This document shows, in pieces, positions 27,246 through 35,674 of a stretch of DNA of 64,000 bases. The position numbers were made by a program, and so were the translations under genes. Below the pieces are notes generated by a model, which searched no databases, was not told the DNA's origin, and saw only the letters and a list, made by a program, of their open reading frames with translations. The stretch lies in assembly GCA_913045375.1 (NCBI GenBank), contig CAJWQE010000003.1, positions 1-64,000 of the forward strand, written 5' to 3'. Every line of letters begins with the position of its first letter. The first letter of the stretch is position 1. Origin of the DNA: an uncultured Halieaceae bacterium. GTDB taxonomy: Bacteria > Pseudomonadota > Gammaproteobacteria > Pseudomonadales > Halieaceae.

Positions 27246-29324
27246 TCAGCGTGCCGCTCGCCATCGCGCAGCACCTGCTTTGTCACCACCCATGTTCATC
27301 AGCTGTGCCATTCGCTGGTTCAGTCGTGGGTAGCTCTCACTCGCGCCCGACGCGACCAGAGTGTTGGCGTAATTCTCGAGCGACGTCAGGTATTGCTCTG
27401 TCTTCTGGGCATCACGGCTATCCACACTGTGCTTAATGAGGTTGCCGTACGCCCGAAGGCTCATGCCGATTTGATCGGGGTAGTCCTCCGGGATAGAGAG
27501 TAAAAGTTCAGTGGCCTTAGCGGTGTTACCAGTTTTCAAATGCGCCGTACCCAGCCAACCAACGGCCTCAACGACCAGCTCCTCACGACCACGTGTGTAG
27601 CTCAATGATCGCTCCAGCAATGGAATCACCTCGGCCCAGCGCCCATCTTGACTTAGCAGGGTGGCGAGATTGATGTAGCTCTCGCGGTTATGGGGATAAA
27701 GCTTGAATAGTTGATCAAGGTGATAGTACTGCGCCTGCTTGTTCTTGAGGTGTCTCGCCAAGGCCGTCATTTCAAAATGGAGTTTCCAGTCGCCCTCGCC
27801 ATTTACGAGCACCTGCTGACGCCGTCGAACCACATCTTTAGGCTCTCCCACCTCACCCGTTACAGAAGAGAGCTCAGTCGCTAGGAAAGCCAAGTAGTCC
27901 TGATAGTTACTCTGCCCGGGAAACGGTGGCTGCTTTGCCATGCCTTGCAGGTTCTTCAGATTTTCAATGGTCTCGTGGTTTGGAAACCCGATGCGAGCGG
28001 CCACTTCCTCGGTCTTTAAGAGCTTTGGTGGCGTTGTCGGTGAGAGGTATCGCGCAATCGCACGCGCAAAAATGCGTGCTAGGACGGCGTTACCCGAAAA
28101 GTCATAGTGAACGTGCTCAACCAACAAGTCCCAGCCCGGTGCGTAGGGTGCGCTCGCCCGATCGAAGCCCTTTGAGCTATTCACGAAACTCACGTTACTT
28201 GAGTCGTACTCGCGCGCCACTCGCTCGATAATCGCATTGATGCGTGTATCCGCTCTGAAGCGCAGCCCATCGAGATCCAAGGCTCGCTCATAGTGCGAGC
28301 GTGCCAACGCGAACTCACCTAGGTTCTCGAGGCTGGTGGCCAGCTGAAAATGTGAGTCGGCATGACCAGCATCCAGGGCGATTGCCTGTTGCCACAGATC
28401 TTGTGCCTCCCGCCAGCGACCGTTCAGCGCCTGCGCCTCGGCGCGCTCTCGGAGTGCAGCTAGTTTCGCCTCATCGCTCGCAGAAAGGTCATCCCGACCT
28501 ATGGACAGGAAGGGTGCTGATTGGCGCAGGTTAACCGGCACCGTAGAGAGCACAACGTGCATACCCTTGGCATGCAGGGTGTCAACAATATCCCGCAGGT
28601 TGTCCTCGAAATGCTCATATACAGCTGACATGCGCGGGTCATCCTCCGCTACGCCGTTGTCGACAAACATTTGCATGCCCTGCCACTCTAGGTCCGCTTT
28701 GGCGTCGCTGCTTTGCACTTCTGCTAATGAGCTATCCAAGAGTTGCCAGAGACGAGTTCGCTTAAGCGCCTGCAGCGCACGAATGGCCGATAAGCTCGAG
28801 AGAAAATTCTGATTAAAGGTTCCGGGTCCATAGGGGCCCACCACCTCATTATTTCCCATGAGGATTACCGCAACGTCTGCGGATTCGAAGGGCAAGGTCT
28901 GCGCGACCTGGTAGACCACATGTGAATTGACCGAGGTCATTGCGGTATTCACCACCTCGACATCCCGGTTCGGAAACAGCGACCTCAACTGGGCAGCCAG
29001 TAGACGATCGACGCCGTGATTTTTGTGCGGAAAGCCCATGGCAGCAGAGCCACCCAACACAAATACTCGCAGGCGATCGTCTGAGCGTTCAGCTGCAAAG
29101 GTATTCTGTAATGGCCCTACGTTTAGTGATGGCGGGTAAAACTGATCGGCGAAGTCCGGATTCTCCTGATAGAACGCCTCACCGTCGATGTCGATTTGAT
29201 TGAAATATTGGTAGTGGGTGCCGACGCCCATCAAGCCCAGGGCAAATTCAACGAGGACAAAAAATAGCAGTGGGATGACGACAACCGTTATCATCGTAAA
29301 CAGTGTGTTTCGCGTGTTCGACAC
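27246..29324 (-). CDS. Membrane-anchored SGNH/GDSL-type hydrolase with TPR repeats (SxtL-like position)
   Basis: A 692-residue protein anchored by one N-terminal hydrophobic segment (residues about 8-32), with the rest predicted outside the cytoplasm. SGNH blocks are recognisable: Ser93 in VLGGSAAMG (block I), Asn158/159 in LMGNNEV (block III) and EHVHYDFSGN with His404/406 (block V). TPR-like helices lie between blocks III and V (about 295-350), and a second TPR set fills about 530-690. The family includes esterases and O-acyltransferase partners acting on polysaccharides. It is divergent, 79 nt apart, from a carbamoyltransferase-SxtJ-DUF5989 operon; in saxitoxin clusters the equivalent quartet ends in the GDSL protein SxtL. 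I infer joint function with that operon. Confidence 0.8.
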   Translation of the reverse strand: MSNTRNTLFTMITVVVIPLLFFVLVEFALGLMGVGTHYQYFNQIDIDGEAFYQENPDFADQFYPPSLNVGPLQNTFAAERSDDRLRVFVLGGSAAMGFPHKNHGVDRLLAAQLRSLFPNRDVEVVNTAMTSVNSHVVYQVAQTLPFESADVAVILMGNNEVVGPYGPGTFNQNFLSSLSAIRALQALKRTRLWQLLDSSLAEVQSSDAKADLEWQGMQMFVDNGVAEDDPRMSAVYEHFEDNLRDIVDTLHAKGMHVVLSTVPVNLRQSAPFLSIGRDDLSASDEAKLAALRERAEAQALNGRWREAQDLWQQAIALDAGHADSHFQLATSLENLGEFALARSHYERALDLDGLRFRADTRINAIIERVAREYDSSNVSFVNSSKGFDRASAPYAPGWDLLVEHVHYDFSGNAVLARIFARAIARYLSPTTPPKLLKTEEVAARIGFPNHETIENLKNLQGMAKQPPFPGQSNYQDYLAFLATELSSVTGEVGEPKDVVRRRQQVLVNGEGDWKLHFEMTALARHLKNKQAQYYHLDQLFKLYPHNRESYINLATLLSQDGRWAEVIPLLERSLSYTRGREELVVEAVGWLGTAHLKTGNTAKATELLLSIPEDYPDQIGMSLRAYGNLIKHSVDSRDAQKTEQYLTSLENYANTLVASGASESYPRLNQRMAQLMNMGGDKAGAARWRAAR

Positions 29325-29403
29325 TTACAGCTATCCTTCGTTCGTGCGCTATACCTTAGTCAACGCACCTGTTTTTCCCAAGAGCGGCGGTAGTTAACCT
29401 GCA

Positions 29404-31257
29404 ATGACCAAATCAATCAACGTGCTTGGCCTCTCTGCCTACTACCACGATAGTGCGGCCACCTTATTGGTGGACGGCCGTATTGTGGCAGCGGCTCAGG
29501 AGGAGCGGTTTACCCGAAAAAAGCACGATGCTGCGTTCCCTGCAAATGCCATTGCCTATTGCCTCGATGAGGCGGGACTCAGTCTCGATGAGATCGACTA
29601 CGTCACCTTTTACGACAAACCACTGGTCAAGTTCGAGCGATTACTCGAAACCTATCTCGCGTTTGCTCCGAAGGGCTTCCGATCGTTTGTCATGGCCATA
29701 CCCATCTGGCTTAAGGAAAAGCTGTTTTTAAAAGTGACCTTAAAACGCGAGCTTGCTGCCTTATCAGGGCTCGAACAAACCCACTTACCACCGCTCTTGT
29801 TTCACGAACACCACGGTTCGCATGCGGCGTCCGCGTTTTATGCCAGCCCTTTTAAGAAAGCAGCGGTGCTGTGTCTTGACGGGGTTGGAGAATGGGCGAC
29901 CAGCTCGGTGTGGCTGGGTGACGGATCAACCCTGACGCCACAATGGGAAATCCAATTCCCTCATTCCCTTGGTCTCCTTTACTCAGCGTTTACCTATTAC
30001 ACGGGCTTCAAGGTCAATTCAGGTGAATACAAACTCATGGGGCTGGCGCCCTACGGGGAACCTCGTTACGTAGACCTCATTAAAGCTCATCTTATCGATA
30101 TCAAGCCCGATGGTAGCTTCAGGCTCGACATGCGCTACTTCAATTACGCGACGGGTCTGACCATGACCAACCGTCGATTCGATCGGCTATTTGGCGGTCC
30201 GCCAAGACAGCCGGAGGCGGAGCTTACTCAACGCGAGATGGACATTGCCGCATCAATACAAGTCGTTACTGAAGAGATTGTCTTGAAGTTGGCGGATACG
30301 ATCCACTCAGAACTCGGCACGGAGCACCTGTGCCTCGCCGGTGGCGTGGCGCTCAACTGCGTGGCCAACGGTCGCCTCGATCGCGAGGGCCCCTTTCGCA
30401 GTGTATGGATACAACCTGCCGCTGGCGATGCGGGAGGTGCACTCGGTGCGGCACTTGCAACCTGGCATCAGTATCTGGATCAACCCCGCGTCGCGGATGA
30501 TCAAACTGACGCTATGCGCGGCGCCTATCTCGGTAAAGCATTCGATCGGGTCGCCGTCGAATCCTGCCTGGAGACTATGGGTGCACCGTATCGATGGGTT
30601 AGTGATGATCAGCTGATGCCCGAGGTGGCATCAGCTTTAGCCAACGGTGCCGTGGTTGGATGGCTTAATGGGCGCATGGAATTCGGTCCACGGGCGCTGG
30701 GCGCCCGGTCCATTCTCGGTGACGCGCGATCACCCAAGATGCAGTCGGTCATGAATTTAAAGATCAAGAACCGTGAGAGCTTCCGCCCCTTTGCGCCAGC
30801 GATTGCGGCCGACGCCGTCAGCCATTGGTTTAACACGGACTACGACAGCCCTTACATGCTCAAAGTCGCAACCGTCAAAGACGAGCACCGTATTGCTGTG
30901 TCCAACGAAGAAAAGGCTTTGTTTGGTATCGAGAAGCTCAATGTAGCCAGATCAACCGTACCCGCCATTACCCACGTCGATTACTCGGCGCGGTTGCAGA
31001 CTGTGCACTCCGATACCAATCCGCGTTTCCATGCCTTAATAAAGGCATTCGAGCGACAGACTGACTGCCCGATACTCATTAATACGTCGTTCAACGTCCG
31101 AGGCGAGCCAATCGTGTGTTCACCGGAGGACGCCTATCGCTGCTTTATGCGGACGGAAATGGATGTCCTCGTGTTGGAAAACGCCATACTGCTAAAAAGC
31201 GAGCAACCTCATTGGGAAGACGACGGATCATGGAAAGAAGAGTTCCAGCTCGACTAA
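29404..31257 (+). CDS. NodU/CmcH-family carbamoyltransferase (SxtI-like)
   Basis: O-carbamoyltransferase of 617 residues. The N-terminal Kae1/ASKHA-like domain begins INVLGLSAYYHDSAATLL and contains EERFTRKKHDAAFP and HHGSHAASAFYASPF, where family histidines bind metal and nucleotide. LAGGVALNCVANG and GWLNGRMEFGPRALGARSIL follow, and the C-terminal carbamoyl-adenylate domain starts around RESFRPFAPAI and ends LINTSFNVRGEPIVCSPEDA. Family members transfer a carbamoyl group from carbamoyl phosphate via carbamoyl-AMP to a hydroxyl of Nod factors, cephamycin, tobramycin or saxitoxin precursors. It heads an operon with two small membrane proteins. The acceptor is unknown; no toxin or antibiotic genes are in the window. 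Confidence 0.93.
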   Translation: MTKSINVLGLSAYYHDSAATLLVDGRIVAAAQEERFTRKKHDAAFPANAIAYCLDEAGLSLDEIDYVTFYDKPLVKFERLLETYLAFAPKGFRSFVMAIPIWLKEKLFLKVTLKRELAALSGLEQTHLPPLLFHEHHGSHAASAFYASPFKKAAVLCLDGVGEWATSSVWLGDGSTLTPQWEIQFPHSLGLLYSAFTYYTGFKVNSGEYKLMGLAPYGEPRYVDLIKAHLIDIKPDGSFRLDMRYFNYATGLTMTNRRFDRLFGGPPRQPEAELTQREMDIAASIQVVTEEIVLKLADTIHSELGTEHLCLAGGVALNCVANGRLDREGPFRSVWIQPAAGDAGGALGAALATWHQYLDQPRVADDQTDAMRGAYLGKAFDRVAVESCLETMGAPYRWVSDDQLMPEVASALANGAVVGWLNGRMEFGPRALGARSILGDARSPKMQSVMNLKIKNRESFRPFAPAIAADAVSHWFNTDYDSPYMLKVATVKDEHRIAVSNEEKALFGIEKLNVARSTVPAITHVDYSARLQTVHSDTNPRFHALIKAFERQTDCPILINTSFNVRGEPIVCSPEDAYRCFMRTEMDVLVLENAILLKSEQPHWEDDGSWKEEFQLD

Positions 31258-31267
31258 CGGATAACGA

Positions 31268-31681
31268 ATGACTAGAGAATCGAACACCGCTATAAGTGCG
31301 CCTGAACTCCGTCAGTTTGGCCTCCTCTTTGGTGCCATACTCGTACTACTCTTTGGCCTGCTACTACCCTTTTTTATCGGCTACAGCTTTCCTCTGTGGC
31401 CTTGGGTGGTGGCGCTGTTATTCACTGTCTTGGCGCTGTTTGCTCCGACCGCATTAACGCCGTTTTATCGCGGGTGGATGCGCTTTGGTCTAATTGCTGG
31501 CTTTATCAATACGCGCATCATCATGTTCGTGCTTTACTACGCACTGTTTGTACCCACGGGGCTTGTCATGAAGCTATTCGGTCGCGATGCGTTGGCCCGC
31601 GCCACAGGTGGCAAGAACACTGATAGCTATCGTGTGGCAAGTACCGTTCGGCCCAATGATCACTTCGAGAGGCCTTACTGA
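31268..31681 (+). CDS. SxtJ-like small membrane protein
   Basis: A 137-residue membrane protein with about three hydrophobic segments (roughly 17-38, 42-62 and 74-100) and a polar C-terminal tail (DSYRVASTVRPNDHFERPY). The arrangement and the APTALTPFYRGWMRFGLI stretch match what I know of SxtJ-family proteins, which are found next to SxtI-type carbamoyltransferases in otherwise unrelated bacteria; their function is not established. It starts 10 nt after the carbamoyltransferase stop, and its TGA shares a base with the ATG of the next gene, indicating tight co-translation. Confidence 0.8.
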   Translation: MTRESNTAISAPELRQFGLLFGAILVLLFGLLLPFFIGYSFPLWPWVVALLFTVLALFAPTALTPFYRGWMRFGLIAGFINTRIIMFVLYYALFVPTGLVMKLFGRDALARATGGKNTDSYRVASTVRPNDHFERPY

Positions 31682-31833
31682 TGCTCGATCTCCTAAAAGA
31701 CCTATGGGGCTTCATGCGTGAGCGAAAGAAGCTATGGATGGCACCTATCATTGCCATCATGCTGTTGCTCGGCATTCTTGTAGTCATGACTCAAGGCTCG
31801 GCGTTGGCACCGTTCATCTACACGCTGTTCTAA
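31681..31833 (+). CDS. DUF5989/SxtK-like 50-residue membrane protein
   Basis: A 50-residue protein: MLDLLKDLWGFMRERKKLW is an amphipathic start, followed by one transmembrane helix (about 20-38) and the ending GSALAPFIYTLF. The short size, the WGFMRERKK segment and the SALAPFIYTLF end agree with DUF5989 proteins, and the gene occupies the slot of sxtK after sxtJ. Its ATG overlaps the SxtJ-like stop in TGATG. It is easily missed by gene finders because of length. Probable role: membrane scaffold or partner of the carbamoyltransferase, by inference from conserved adjacency. Confidence 0.85.
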   Translation: MLDLLKDLWGFMRERKKLWMAPIIAIMLLLGILVVMTQGSALAPFIYTLF

Positions 31834-31848
31834 CGACTACGAGAGCCC

Positions 31849-32334
31849 ATGATCAGAGAAGCCCTACCCGGCGATTGGCCAGCCATATGGCCCATTTTTG
31901 AGGAAATCGTTCGCGCCGGCGACACCTATGCCTACCCCGCAGATACGGACAAGCCCACGGCCCAAGCCCTCTGGATGACCAAGCCTGACCGCACTTTTGT
32001 GTTTGAACACGACGGCAAGATCCTTGGCACCTATTACCTTAAAACCAACCAGGAAGGACCCGGTAAGCACGTTTGCAACTGCGGCTACATGGTGTCATCC
32101 GGCGCTCGAGGCATGGGCATTGCGCGGCAAATGTGCGAGCACTCGCAATGTACAGCAGTCACGATGGGTTTCAAGGCAATGCAATTCAACTTCGTCGCCG
32201 GCAGTAATGACGTCGCCGTCGCTCTGTGGAAAAAACTGGGCTTCGATGTTGTCGGGACCTTGCCCCGCGCCTTCAACCATCCGACACTTGGACTGGTCGA
32301 TGCCTTTGTAATGTACAAATGGCTCACTGACTAA
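31849..32334 (+). CDS. GNAT family N-acetyltransferase
   Basis: Acetyltransferase of 161 residues beginning MIREALPGDWPAIWPIF. The acetyl-CoA pyrophosphate loop is SSGARGMGIARQMCEHS (about 83-99), and the C-terminal half has the typical AVALWKKLGFDVVGTLPRAF end. The length and the NFVAGSNDVAVALWKKLGF stretch match phosphinothricin/amino-acid-type acetyltransferases, but the acceptor is not clear. It starts 15 nt after the DUF5989-like gene on the same strand and may share its transcript. Confidence 0.88.
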   Translation: MIREALPGDWPAIWPIFEEIVRAGDTYAYPADTDKPTAQALWMTKPDRTFVFEHDGKILGTYYLKTNQEGPGKHVCNCGYMVSSGARGMGIARQMCEHSQCTAVTMGFKAMQFNFVAGSNDVAVALWKKLGFDVVGTLPRAFNHPTLGLVDAFVMYKWLTD

Positions 32335-32369
32335 CATTCAACAGTGGCCCTGAAACGGAGAACACAGTG

Positions 32370-33155
32370 ATGACCGATCCCTATCTTTTTTCAGTGACCA
32401 ACCACGTTGCAACCTTCAGTGTTAACGATGCTCCCTTCAACCTTATGCCGGTGAGTTACATCGATCGCTTGGAAGAGCAGCTACCTGAGGTACTCGCTGA
32501 CGACACCATTCGTGCCATCGTCTTCACGGCAGAGGGCCTTGCAAACTTCTCCGCTGGCATGAATCTCAGGCAAATCCCCGAGGGCATCAAACGAGCGGGC
32601 AGTCCGGAAGCGTTTTTCGCCCAACGCCATCGTGTTCTGGACATGATCGAAAACGGTGGGACACCCGCGATCGCCACCTTTTTTGGCTACTGCCTAGGTG
32701 CTGGACTCGAGTTACCTCTTGCCTGCCATTTTCGTATCGCAGCCAGTGAAGGCGCAAAAATTGGCCTGCCCGAGATGGATTTAGGCAGTGTTCCTGCCTG
32801 GGGCGGATCAGCCCGCCTTCCCCGCGTCGTGGGTAGGTCGCATGCACTCGATATGATTTTGCGCGCGCGTAAAATCGATGGGAACGAAGCATTGCGGATG
32901 GGTCTCGTGACAGAGGTAGTTCCGCTGGAGCAGTTAAAAGCGCGGGCACAAGCACTCGGTGAAGAGCTGGCTGCGCAACCTCGCCTAGCCGTGAAAGCGG
33001 TGCTAGAGACCATCGTCGGGTTTGAAACCAAAACCCTCGATGAATCCATCGAAGACGAAAAACGGGCCGTCGCTGCCACGCTTGGGACGCCTGACTCGCA
33101 GGAGGGGATGGCCGCCTTCCTCGAGAAACGAAAACCCCTGTTTAATCAGTCTTAA
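32370..33155 (+). CDS. Enoyl-CoA hydratase/isomerase family protein
   Basis: Crotonase of 261 residues. Oxyanion-hole segments are AEGLANFSAGMNLRQIP (about 53-69) and FFGYCLGAGLELPLACHFRIA (about 105-125), the second with the GxxLEL arrangement and one acidic residue. LPEMDLGSVPAWGGSARLPRVVG is the usual family block in the middle, and EEGMAAFLEKRKPLF-like wording closes the protein. GTG at 32367 and ATG at 32370 are both possible; GGAG at 32357 is 9 nt before the ATG. The substrate is not predictable. Confidence 0.88.
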   Translation: MTDPYLFSVTNHVATFSVNDAPFNLMPVSYIDRLEEQLPEVLADDTIRAIVFTAEGLANFSAGMNLRQIPEGIKRAGSPEAFFAQRHRVLDMIENGGTPAIATFFGYCLGAGLELPLACHFRIAASEGAKIGLPEMDLGSVPAWGGSARLPRVVGRSHALDMILRARKIDGNEALRMGLVTEVVPLEQLKARAQALGEELAAQPRLAVKAVLETIVGFETKTLDESIEDEKRAVAATLGTPDSQEGMAAFLEKRKPLFNQS

Positions 33156-33181
33156 CGAGAGAGCTTTCCGTAACTAGACTT

Positions 33182-33436
33182 ATGACCGACGACCAAACTG
33201 ACACATCACTATTGAGCCGCCGGCGCTTGCTCCGCGCCATGGGCGTATCAACAGCGGGCGTGGCTGCCGCGGGCGCAATTGCCGCAAGCCGCGAGAAAAT
33301 CGTCGACGCGGGTGACACCGCAAAAGAAGAGCTGGCTGAACTAAAAAAGCAGTTTGATGCGCTCGATAAGCGCTCGAAACTGATTCTTCGGCTTATTTTA
33401 GTACTGAGTGGTCTAGATCTCTTCTTGGCGATCTAG
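33182..33436 (+). CDS. Small Tat-signal-like protein with coiled coil and C-terminal membrane helix
   Basis: An 84-residue protein I cannot assign to a named family. The N-terminus has SRRRLLRAMG followed by a short Ala/Gly-rich hydrophobic run (residues 12-34), resembling a twin-arginine signal. Residues about 45-64 (AKEELAELKKQFDALDKRSK) are charged and heptad-like, and 66-84 (LILRLILVLSGLDLFLAI) form a terminal hydrophobic helix. It may be anchored through either end. It follows a crotonase gene by 26 nt; the link may only be transcriptional. Confidence 0.65.
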   Translation: MTDDQTDTSLLSRRRLLRAMGVSTAGVAAAGAIAASREKIVDAGDTAKEELAELKKQFDALDKRSKLILRLILVLSGLDLFLAI

Positions 33437-33531
33437 CGCCCCATGGCAGCCTTTTCAACTGAGCTTCGAACTCAACCTTACAGTAGCCGTCAAACGGCAT
33501 TGCCCAGGTAAATAGCGTCTCGTAGATCTTC

Positions 33532-34374
33532 TTAAGCTAGGTATTTAGCATGGAAGCGCAAATGGTCGTCGATAAAAGAAGCAATGAAGTAATAGCTATG
33601 GTCATACTCAGCATGCTCGCGATAGGTAAGGGGGAAACTCACCTCCTCACATGCAGCTACTAACCGCTGGGGTTGCAACTGCTCTTCCAGAAACGGATCA
33701 GCTGCCCCTTGATCCACCAACAGTGGAATCTGTGGAGCACCTCCGCGAATCAATTCGCAGCTGTCGTGTTGCTTCCACAATGTTTCGTCAGTACCCAAAT
33801 AGGCAGAAAATGCTTTTTTACCCCAAGGGCAGCTAGTTGGTGCGCAAATCGGGGAGAAGGCACTGGCGGATTGGTATCTACCCGGGTACTTGAGTGCCAA
33901 GCTTATGGCCCCGTGGCCACCCATCGAATGACCACAGATACTAAGCCTATCAAGATCAAGTCCCTCGATGCCGGCAAGCACGGTTGGTAGCTCATCCACC
34001 ACAAATGTTTCCATATGGTAGTGACTAGACCAAGGCTCCTGCGTGGCATTCAGGTAGAAACCGGCGCCCAAACCAAGGTCATAGGCTCCGTCAGGATCAT
34101 CAGCGACACTCTCGCCTCTTGGACTGGTATCCGGGAATACCAAGGCAATTCCCAGCTCACTTGCTAAACGCTGCGCCCCTGCTTTTGTGACGGCGTTTTC
34201 ATCAGTACAGGTCAATCCCGACAGATAAACGACAACCGGCACGGGATTCGCCGCAGCAAAATCAGGAAGAAAAACAGAAAATACGGTTTCGCCTGATAGA
34301 GCACTTGAAGCCCATTGGTAGCGACGTTGGTCACCGGCGAAGCAACGAACCGAGGACAGAAGCTCGAGCCCCAT
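33532..34374 (-). CDS. fghA: S-formylglutathione hydrolase
   Basis: Esterase-D-family hydrolase of 280 residues that cleaves S-formylglutathione to formate and glutathione, the last step of glutathione-dependent formaldehyde oxidation. The nucleophile motif is ICGHSMGGHGAISLALK, the oxyanion segment VYLSGLTCTDENA, and the C-terminal His lies in YREHAEYDHSYYFIASFI. The length and these blocks match FrmB/FghA/esterase D closely. Its ATG overlaps the stop of the upstream dehydrogenase in TAATG, so the two are translated together. Confidence 0.95.
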   Translation of the reverse strand: MGLELLSSVRCFAGDQRRYQWASSALSGETVFSVFLPDFAAANPVPVVVYLSGLTCTDENAVTKAGAQRLASELGIALVFPDTSPRGESVADDPDGAYDLGLGAGFYLNATQEPWSSHYHMETFVVDELPTVLAGIEGLDLDRLSICGHSMGGHGAISLALKYPGRYQSASAFSPICAPTSCPWGKKAFSAYLGTDETLWKQHDSCELIRGGAPQIPLLVDQGAADPFLEEQLQPQRLVAACEEVSFPLTYREHAEYDHSYYFIASFIDDHLRFHAKYLA

Positions 34375-35480
34375 TAAAAGGTCACCACGGACCGAATGCT
34401 CTTACCCTCATGCATCAAGTCAAACGCTTCGTTAATCTGAGTGAGCGGCATGGTATGGGTAATCATCTCGTCGATATTAATTTTGCCTTCCATGTACCAA
34501 TCCACGATCTTGGGGACATCAGTTCTTCCGCGTGCGCCACCAAAGGCTGAGCCCCGCCAAGATCGACCAGTCACCAGCTGGAACGGACGCGTGGCAATTT
34601 CCTGTCCCGCACCTGCAACACCAATAATGCAGCTTTGACCCCAGCCCTTGTGGCAACACTCGAGTGCCTGACGCATTACATTCACGTTACCGATACACTC
34701 GAAACTGTAATCGACACCGCCACCTGTCAGTTGAATCAGATGATCAACTACATTCTCTACGTCACTAGGATTTACGAAATCAGTCATACCGAACTGGCGG
34801 GCCAAATCTGCCTTTGCCGGGTTTAGATCAACGCCGATAATGCGCGTCGCACCCACCATGCGGGCCCCCTGAATAACATTCAGTCCAATTCCGCCTAGAC
34901 CAAACACTGCAACGGTTGACCCAGCCTCGACCTTCATCGTGAAAGCCACAGCGCCTATGCCCGTTGTAACGCCACATCCGATGTAGCAAATCTTGTCAAA
35001 AGGCGCATCCTCACGCACTTTCGCGACTGCAATTTCAGGCAATACTGTGAAGTTGGAGAATGTTGAGCAGCCCATGTAATGGAGAATCGGCTCGCCATCG
35101 AGAGTGAAGCGACTGGAGTGGTCAGGCATCAAGCCCTGTCCCTGAGTCTCTCTGATGGCTTGGCACAAATTGGTTTTGGGATGAAGACAGAAATTGCACT
35201 CACGGCACTCGGGTGTGTAGAGAGGGATAACATGATCTCCCGGCTTTACCGAGGTCACTCCTTCGCCCACTTCAACAACAACACCCGCACCTTCATGCCC
35301 TAATATCGCTGGGAAGGCACCCTCTGGGTCGTCGCCGGACAAGGTGAATGCATCTGTATGGCAGACACCTGTAGCTTTAATTTCGACCATAACCTCGCCA
35401 GCACGCGGTCCTTGAACATCTACCTCCGCAATCTCCAGCGGCGCTCCAGCTTTAAACGCAATTGCAGCTCTGCTTTTCAT
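34374..35480 (-). CDS. frmA: S-(hydroxymethyl)glutathione dehydrogenase (class III alcohol dehydrogenase)
   Basis: Zinc-dependent dehydrogenase of 368 residues oxidising S-hydroxymethylglutathione with NAD+. Catalytic zinc ligands appear in [14 protein letters not shown] and [15 protein letters not shown], structural zinc cysteines in [18 protein letters not shown], and the cofactor fold in [36 protein letters not shown] is diagnostic of the class III enzymes. It sits between the DmdA-type gene and fghA on the same strand, so its formaldehyde is plausibly generated by one-carbon demethylation. A 194-nt gap upstream could hold its own promoter. Confidence 0.96.
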   Translation of the reverse strand: MKSRAAIAFKAGAPLEIAEVDVQGPRAGEVMVEIKATGVCHTDAFTLSGDDPEGAFPAILGHEGAGVVVEVGEGVTSVKPGDHVIPLYTPECRECNFCLHPKTNLCQAIRETQGQGLMPDHSSRFTLDGEPILHYMGCSTFSNFTVLPEIAVAKVREDAPFDKICYIGCGVTTGIGAVAFTMKVEAGSTVAVFGLGGIGLNVIQGARMVGATRIIGVDLNPAKADLARQFGMTDFVNPSDVENVVDHLIQLTGGGVDYSFECIGNVNVMRQALECCHKGWGQSCIIGVAGAGQEIATRPFQLVTGRSWRGSAFGGARGRTDVPKIVDWYMEGKINIDEMITHTMPLTQINEAFDLMHEGKSIRSVVTF

Positions 35481-35674
35481 TAACTATCCCACCTTGCTTT
35501 TGTCGTTTTTATTGAACCGTTAGCAACTCAGGCGGGCTTATTAAACACACCTGCCTACACGCACCAATCTAGTTACTAAGCTAATGCCTCACGTGACTTT
35601 TGTTAAGGGGCATTGATAACGGCTTTAACTACGCGAGAGGGTTAACCGCACTCTCAGGGGGATGACGAATGCAA

